Assembly: GCA_000149225.2 (NCBI GenBank)
Contig: CM000694.1
Location: 1,861,623 to 1,925,622, forward strand
DNA: 64,000 nucleotides
DNA from: Lachancea kluyveri NRRL Y-12651
Lineage: Eukaryota > Ascomycota > Saccharomycetes > Saccharomycetales > Saccharomycetaceae
Direction: 5' to 3'
The notes beneath the pieces were generated by a model. The model searched no databases. It saw only the letters and a list, made by a program, of their open reading frames with translations, and was not told the DNA's origin. The translations under genes and the position numbers were made by a program. Positions 58,260 to 64,000 of the stretch are shown one piece after another (positions within the stretch are counted from its first letter, which is position 1; the number at the start of each line of letters is the position of its first letter).

Positions 58260-59827
58260 TTTTTTTTAAAAAAAAATTTATTTATCTATTATCTTGGATT
58301 ATTGGATTATTATCTCAAAAACGTAAAGGTTCTAAGCCAGCCTCTGGCTATCAACATCATTTTGTTTGTATGTTTTTTTTTCTTTGTGAAATTTGTACGT
58401 TGCTCGTGCTTTACGACTTACAATCATCAAAGAAACTCCCATGCAGCAGTCGATGAACCTCACCGGCAAGAACATCGGCTTTACACATCCCTGTAGTAGC
58501 TCTAAACTGCAGGTTTAATTTCAAGGTTTGTACTTTATAATTTAGATGCGGGTTCAAGGTATTTTAAGCCGTCTAAGTCCCGTATTGCACCTTCCGGCTA
58601 TCGTGTCATCTGTGGCACAAGTACATTAAAACTTTATTACCTACGGGTAGTTCAGATGGAATATGGGACGTCGACTAGCAGTACCAGGATGCTTTTCCGA
58701 GAACCATTGGAACTAGAGTTTTAGTGTCGGTAAAATAAACTACATGCGTCAGAGCCATGCATGAATTTAGAGGAAAAGACTGGGAAGGAACCCAATCAGA
58801 ACACTTTTTGGGTTGGCAGTCGAGTCGAATAATTTCCTTGACCTTTTATACAAAAACTCTTGACCATAGGCGTACGTTTTTATTTTTTAGGCAATGAAAT
58901 ACTGTAGGCCAATTTTTTTTTTCTACTGTCAAGTATTAACAAAAAGCGCATCAACCCTGGTGGGTTGCGATACTTTGGACACCATCAAAAACTGAAAAAC
59001 TGTGCAAGGCATTGTGAACAGACGATACCCGGTAGAAACTCTGGTTACTTGGATACCTATCTAAATCTACAATAATGATATGAATGGCCTTTAATGCACT
59101 TTTGATTTCAAATTGGAACTTTGAAAGGTCTTCAGTGATGCTTGTTGGGAAATTAGAGGGAAACGTGAGCGTCAATGAGACCGGGAATAGCTAAAAAAAA
59201 AAAAAAAAAAGGAAACAGTGCATGTTGGAACATAGAGGTACTATCAGACTTGTTGGATACAAACCTGGCAGGCTACAAAAAAATTTGACAAGTCGATCTG
59301 GCTTATGGTGTGTATCAATTACAAATGATTTCAGAGGCCGTCACTCATAATTATATCGGCGACTCAACGCCTGTACTGATTGGTGATTGTACTGAAATAT
59401 GAGAGCTACTCATTATCAGTTCTCTTTTTTAAAAAAAAACAACCAGGGATTCAAAACTGCCATAACTTCTATGCTGATGTATAAAGCACGGATAGCATCT
59501 GGGATGTTCAATTAATTTTTTCACATTGTATTGGTATGGGTTGTAATGGAAGTAGCACATCCATGAAATGCTACTCTTTATTTGCTATTAATCCGAAAGG
59601 TTTCCATTCGCTAGTGCCCGGACACTAAGTGTAAAAAATCGTATTCATAAAAATAAAATGAAGCTTTTACAGAGACTATAGTATATACGTGCACATAGTT
59701 GGCATTCTAACTTTTAATCTATTCGCCATTTTCAAGGCCCTCGGAAGATAATAATAAAAAAAAAAGGTACTTTTACATAAGGACGGAGAACAAAGCTTCC
59801 TACAAAGGCAAACGTTGGAAAATTGCC
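58260..59827. other. 1.57-kb gene-free region LDB7-ERG4
   Basis: This stretch lies between the LDB7 start and the ERG4 stop. In S. cerevisiae the flank of LDB7 carries PDR3 (beyond Ty1 sequences); here no Zn2Cys6 motif or long frame is seen. An open stretch on the minus strand (59190-58951, 79 codons, no ATG) follows a run of 18 T and AG, which looks like a 3' splice site, but no donor or branch site supports a gene. No RNA gene was recognised. Confidence 0.55.
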
Positions 59828-61219
59828 TCAGAACACATAGGGAATGAACAGGTAAGGACATTCTTTGGTATAAGCCTTCCAATCGTCGCCATACTTTCTT
59901 TTACACTTGTTTTGGTCTCTCACTGCCCTGTGGATAAGAACAACGAAGAAGAAAACTGGGAAGAACCATGGGAAAACAGAGTTGAATCCACAGGAGAGTG
60001 CCCATACTAGAGACTGTGTCCAATCAGCGGTGTAATGGATCTTCCTGGCTAACTTGTACCACCCATCGATCAATAGATAAGAACCATTTTTTGTGACCAT
60101 ATACTTAGGGTTCTTCAACACTTGTCTTGGTAAGTATGGGAAAGTCTTTCTAATGCGTTTGTCACCAGCCATCTGCTTTCTAAATGCGTTCTTTTGAGCA
60201 TTAGCAGTGTCAAAAAAGTAGTAAGCAATCAACAACACAGCGTACAAGGACACGTTATAGTACCATGACCAGTTGTATTCACTTGGGTTATGGTAGTGCA
60301 GGTACAATGTGCAATGGCAGTAAGTGTATGGGACACCGGCAATGTTCCAGAAAATTAACATAAAACCAAATTTTTCATAGGCCATATCCCAAGTTGGAAC
60401 AATTAGTTCTTCACCTTTGGCGCAAGCATTGGCGTACAACCAGTGGGCCAGTAGCACAACACCTAGCTGTGGGGTTAGGTAGCCGTAAGTTTCAATTTGC
60501 TTGAAACTAGCAGACAAAGTTAAGAAAAACAAGGTGAACCAAGGTAATCTGACTTCGAAGAACATTTTTAAATCCAAGATACCCCAACGAGGATTCAATG
60601 GGGCGCCCATGAAGAAATCGTACAAGTGGTTACCGGTCATACGATGATAATCGCCTGAAACAAACAAAGTCCATAGGTATAGTACAATGGAAAACGCGAA
60701 ACCAGAAATGATTGCACAAGTCATGATCTCACCGAACAAATCGATAATAGTGTACAACTTGAAAACGCCCGTGACGTGCAGAACCACAAGGATTGTAGTG
60801 GTAGTGTAAAAAGTCCACATGGCATTGCAATAATAAGGCAGCTGTTTGTTTTTCAAATGGGTTAATGGTTGGCCCTTGGTCCAAACACCAGGCAAAGTGT
60901 AGTAGAACACGATTTGAGCGGCCCAAAAGATCAAAAAGATAGTCCAAGAGTAGCGGGTTGGTACACCATGCTGCAAGAAAATTTGGTATAGTTGGGTAAT
61001 AAACTGCTTCCAAGTCTGGCCCTCGGCAGGTAATGCGACTGCACCATTGTAGAATTCAGCACAGATCCACATGTACCACATCAACAATGGGAAACCAATC
61101 AGCATGCCTACGACACCAGGCACACCACCAAATTCATACTCAATCTCTTCTGGTTTCAAGTATTTTCCCTGAGGTAAAAAATTCGCAACAGGTTTATTTT
61201 CTCCCTTCTCACTGGACAT
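59828..61219 (-). CDS. ERG4: Delta(24(24(1)))-sterol reductase Erg4
   Basis: Last enzyme of ergosterol synthesis, an ER multi-pass protein that reduces the C24(28) double bond using NADPH. 463 residues (S. cerevisiae 473). Near-identical blocks: [40 protein letters not shown] with [60 protein letters not shown] and [20 protein letters not shown]. The C-terminal ICMT/ERG4-type signature includes [20 protein letters not shown] and ends [10 protein letters not shown]. About eight to ten hydrophobic segments are visible. Confidence 0.98.
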   Translation of the reverse strand: MSSEKGENKPVANFLPQGKYLKPEEIEYEFGGVPGVVGMLIGFPLLMWYMWICAEFYNGAVALPAEGQTWKQFITQLYQIFLQHGVPTRYSWTIFLIFWAAQIVFYYTLPGVWTKGQPLTHLKNKQLPYYCNAMWTFYTTTTILVVLHVTGVFKLYTIIDLFGEIMTCAIISGFAFSIVLYLWTLFVSGDYHRMTGNHLYDFFMGAPLNPRWGILDLKMFFEVRLPWFTLFFLTLSASFKQIETYGYLTPQLGVVLLAHWLYANACAKGEELIVPTWDMAYEKFGFMLIFWNIAGVPYTYCHCTLYLHYHNPSEYNWSWYYNVSLYAVLLIAYYFFDTANAQKNAFRKQMAGDKRIRKTFPYLPRQVLKNPKYMVTKNGSYLLIDGWYKLARKIHYTADWTQSLVWALSCGFNSVFPWFFPVFFFVVLIHRAVRDQNKCKRKYGDDWKAYTKECPYLFIPYVF

Positions 61220-61769
61220 GATTGCTGGGTGTTTATCAATATTTTAGATCTATATCTCGAGCAAATGGTATAGTTGTCAAGTTTCAGAAAAAGAAAATAG
61301 TGTATCGAGGCACGCTTAACGATACGCGTGTTAAACGGAAAAGCAATAATTACCGCAAGATCACATACCATCATACGATGAAGAAACCTCTCTTCCATCC
61401 AAACTTTGAAATGCCTCGAAGGGTTCTGAGGAACTTGGATTAAAATGCTCAGGTCCTCAATTGGAACACATTCAAAATCGATTTATTTCTCATTGAATGC
61501 TCTGAGTTTCTTTTTTTTCGTCGTAAAGTTCATAGGTTTAAGGCTATAACCATCTATAAACAAGTGGTTTCCGACAATAAACCGTTATATAAGGGATAGT
61601 TAAAGCGTTTTAAAATAGTATACAAAAGAAAAATTTTCTCAAAAGTTAAATTTACAAAAGTTATACAATATACAGGTTTCTGGTTTTTCGTTTTCCCTTC
61701 TTTTTTTTTATTTTTTTTCTTTAATTTGATTTCTCAATTGGCTTGTCTTTGCTCTCAAGATCAGGTTCT
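61220..61769. other. Intergenic region ERG4-PUF4, without PDR1
   Basis: 550 bp holding the ERG4 promoter and the PUF4 3' region. In S. cerevisiae PDR1 lies between ERG4 and PUF4, but there is no room for it here. An ACGCGT (MCB-like) core is at 61324-61329. Near 61375 a CATACGA resembles, imperfectly, the Upc2 sterol element. Confidence 0.6.
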
Positions 61770-64000
61770 CTACTCAATTTGCAAGATAGCCATGATTCTT
61801 CTACCATGAGGTGTGTTTCTAACAGGCCCAACCAATAAAGGCTTTAGGATGTCGTATAGACGTTGGTATAGGTATTTGTTAGACTCGTGAGCAATATCCA
61901 ATGCAGTTTGTAAAACGTAGTTACCAAATCCATCATGTAAAAGCTGCTCGATGCCAGATTCTCCGCCACGGTTTAACAATTCAGTTATAGTAATTTCCGA
62001 AACCACTGGAGTACGCAAAACCTTTTCGATTACATTGGAACCAAACTTGTGTAGAGAGAGTTCGATAACCCTTGGCCTCAACAAGTTGACAATCTTGTTG
62101 GTATACTCGGAGTCCGTGCCCTCGCTTTCTTTGGTTAGGATGTACTGAACCACATAGTTCCCAAAAGGATCTATGGTCAGCTCATCAACGTTTGCTATAA
62201 CCTTCTCGCATAGTTGTCTGCGCTGCTCTTTGTCACCGTGGTCCAAACAACGTTGTAGTACACAGCAACCGTGTCTATGTGTGGCAATTTTGACACACTC
62301 GCGGCAAGCAGCGTCAAAAATAAACTGGGAATCCTGTGGATCCAATTTCTGTAGACACTTTTGAACGACGTGGTTACCGTTCAAATCTCTGCTTAACTCA
62401 ACGATGGAGTTCTTCAAGGATTGAACGATGATAGCAGCTTCTTCTTCGGTTCCAATACATTCAACCAGTTTTTGTAAAGCCCTTGTGCCGTGAGGGTCGA
62501 GGGAAATGTAGACGAATTCTGGAGAGGTTGATTTCACCAAGATGATACGTTGTTCATTGCTGACTCTTTCGAGTAGTTTTTGAATCAAATAGTTACCAAA
62601 GGAATCGGTCATCAATTCAACGGCGTACTGCTTGGTTTCTTCGAAGATAGCTGTGGCGGCTTCATCGCCCTTAATGTCCAACTGTTTTTGTAAAAAACGG
62701 CATCCATGTTGGTCCTTACACAACGAGTAAATGTTACCGATGTAGTCTTCCAATTTAGCATCCGCATACTTAGAAGCATCTTCGCCCTTGCGATGATGAT
62801 AGCTTCTTTGGCCATGGTTACTATTGCCACCTCTGTTGTTGTGATGCCTGCGGTTACCTTGATGGTTTTGGCTGCTGTTGCCGCGATTCATCATTTGATG
62901 GGGGTGTGCTGGAGAGACATGATGGTGAACCATAGGAGCAAATGGATGACTACCGTACATCCATGGTGCCGGAGCACCTGCACCTGGTGGCGCGCCGCCG
63001 TTCATCCCTGCTGTGGAAGTGGGGTCGACCCCTGAGTTTTCCAAGCCTTCGATTCCTGCAGCAGAGGCGCCAACTTGCGATTGCAAATGTGGTGGCGGTG
63101 GCATGTTTACGGGCTGGTTTGTCAGAGGAGTGCCAGGAATTGGGGAAAAGGACTGGAAGGGGGAAGTGAATCCATAACCTGGGAAAGGAGATGGGATACC
63201 ATAGGCCTGAGCAGATCCCGGAGGTGGATGGCCTGATAAAACGGGATTTGGTTGTAATAATGGACCACCGTAAGGATAAGCTGCAGCATAAGCCATAGAT
63301 TGAGCCTGCTCACCATTTGAGCCCTTGCCAGACTTTTCGTTTCCCTTTGTTGGAGAATCTAGAGATTCACTCTTTTCCAAGGAGATACCTTGGGCTCTAT
63401 CAGCGGCCGAAGTCGCAGATAACAGATCGGTATTTGAAATGGCATGGAAGGTTTGCCTTCTAGAAGTGCTCGACGCAGGAGCTGCAGCCTCGTCGAAGGA
63501 AGCGTCATCTACTGCAACAGCATTGTCATCTGCAACAGCAAATGAAGAGCCACGGATGAACTTGTAATCCTGTTGTCCACTAGCCAATGGCGCACCTGGA
63601 GCTGCGGTAGAAGCAGCAGCCACAGCTGTGGCCGTTGTCGGGTCACTGCTTGTCCACAAAGGTTCGGCAGCTGGCAAGTTGATGTCTAAGCCGTTGGGAA
63701 CCGGTTGAGGATGAGGAGAAGAAAACATCGGAGCGCCAGTTGGAGGCATGAATTCGTTGTTGTGATTGGATTCGTTTACGTTGGGCGCGCCAAACATCCC
63801 GGCATCAGCGGAGCCTGGGGCATGGAAAAACCCGGTATGATGAGGCAGGTGCATCATGTGGGGATAGTGGTGGGGTGGAACAAATCCTACACTCATCATT
63901 TGAGGTGGAGGATGGAACATACCGCTTGGACCAGTAGGATAGTTGTCTGCAGAAACTTTGATTGGATCAACGGAATCACCCAAAGCAACCACGCGGCCGG
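61770..64000 (-). CDS. PUF4: Pumilio-family RNA-binding protein Puf4, 5' end outside window
   Basis: Puf4 binds 3' UTRs with UGUA-type motifs and promotes mRNA deadenylation, notably of ribosome-biogenesis transcripts. 743 codons are visible and the frame runs off the right edge, so the start is missing (S. cerevisiae Puf4 has 888 residues). The N-terminal region is low-complexity, Pro/Gly/His/Asn-rich, with SRRQTFHAISNTDLL and AAYPYGGPLLQPNP matching the yeast protein. The C-terminal ~325 residues hold eight PUM repeats: DQHGCRFLQKQLD, FGNYLIQKLLE, HGTRALQKLVE, NGNHVVQKCLQ, HGCCVLQRCLD, FGNYVVQYILT, FGSNVIEKVLR and FGNYVLQTALD. Confidence 0.96.
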   Translation of the reverse strand, partial: GRVVALGDSVDPIKVSADNYPTGPSGMFHPPPQMMSVGFVPPHHYPHMMHLPHHTGFFHAPGSADAGMFGAPNVNESNHNNEFMPPTGAPMFSSPHPQPVPNGLDINLPAAEPLWTSSDPTTATAVAAASTAAPGAPLASGQQDYKFIRGSSFAVADDNAVAVDDASFDEAAAPASSTSRRQTFHAISNTDLLSATSAADRAQGISLEKSESLDSPTKGNEKSGKGSNGEQAQSMAYAAAYPYGGPLLQPNPVLSGHPPPGSAQAYGIPSPFPGYGFTSPFQSFSPIPGTPLTNQPVNMPPPPHLQSQVGASAAGIEGLENSGVDPTSTAGMNGGAPPGAGAPAPWMYGSHPFAPMVHHHVSPAHPHQMMNRGNSSQNHQGNRRHHNNRGGNSNHGQRSYHHRKGEDASKYADAKLEDYIGNIYSLCKDQHGCRFLQKQLDIKGDEAATAIFEETKQYAVELMTDSFGNYLIQKLLERVSNEQRIILVKSTSPEFVYISLDPHGTRALQKLVECIGTEEEAAIIVQSLKNSIVELSRDLNGNHVVQKCLQKLDPQDSQFIFDAACRECVKIATHRHGCCVLQRCLDHGDKEQRRQLCEKVIANVDELTIDPFGNYVVQYILTKESEGTDSEYTNKIVNLLRPRVIELSLHKFGSNVIEKVLRTPVVSEITITELLNRGGESGIEQLLHDGFGNYVLQTALDIAHESNKYLYQRLYDILKPLLVGPVRNTPHGRRIMAILQIE

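Noticed and set aside
58951-59190. Possible second exon: open frame after a poly-T run and AG
   Set aside because: The next ATG frames upstream end quickly, and no GTATGT-type donor or TACTAAC-type branch site is found within 250 bp.

Overview
The window is nuclear DNA of a budding yeast of the family Saccharomycetaceae. Nearly every gene has a recognisable Saccharomyces cerevisiae counterpart, genes are compact and mostly intronless, the tRNA-Glu gene reads the same as the S. cerevisiae sequence as I recall it, and promoters carry classic yeast sites (Gcn4, Leu3, Rpn4/PACE). Genes that in S. cerevisiae are split between the left arms of chromosome VII (YGL027C-YGL009C) and chromosome II (YBL014C-YBL006C) are interleaved here in one series. 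That is the order expected of a lineage without the yeast whole-genome duplication (Zygosaccharomyces/Torulaspora-like or Lachancea/Kluyveromyces-like). I cannot name the species from sequence alone.

Left end (1-8000): a very large repetitive cell-wall adhesin on the minus strand. It has a Flo11-type head, eleven Flo1-type flocculin repeats and a long Ser-rich tail of nested repeats that runs off the left edge. One extra base near 2793 breaks its frame. About 2 kb of gene-free DNA upstream is probably its promoter.

Middle (8000-43800): CWH41, RRN6, TRP5, PGD1/MED3, an unrecognised gene with an importin-beta-binding-like N-terminus, FMT1, tRNA-Asp with a fossil Ty1-type solo LTR just upstream, SCT1, PIB2, STT3, LAA2, a single haspin kinase (ALK1/ALK2), GET1, CKB1, JAC1, tRNA-Glu, ATE1, a small hypothetical gene, KAP122 (with a 5' intron) and an extra ARO8-type aminotransferase.

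Right end (43900-64000): HIR1 (with a 5' intron), LEU1, BRN1, SLA1, MPO1, SCL1, LDB7-like, ERG4 and PUF4 (its start lies beyond the window). No PDR1/PDR3 gene lies among ERG4, PUF4 and LDB7, where S. cerevisiae carries those regulators.

The genes are mainly housekeeping: amino-acid synthesis (TRP5 with a Gcn4 site, LEU1 with two Leu3 sites, the ARO8-like gene), ER glycoprotein and tail-anchor biogenesis (CWH41, STT3, GET1), lipid and sterol synthesis (SCT1, ERG4, MPO1), transcription and chromatin (RRN6, PGD1, HIR1, LDB7, BRN1), proteolysis (SCL1 with a PACE site, ATE1) and endocytosis (SLA1). Many neighbours are divergent pairs sharing a short promoter (unrecognised gene/FMT1, GET1/CKB1, LAA2/haspin, MPO1/SCL1) or closely spaced convergent pairs. 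Several natural starts are internal ATGs of longer open frames; those are the starts used below.
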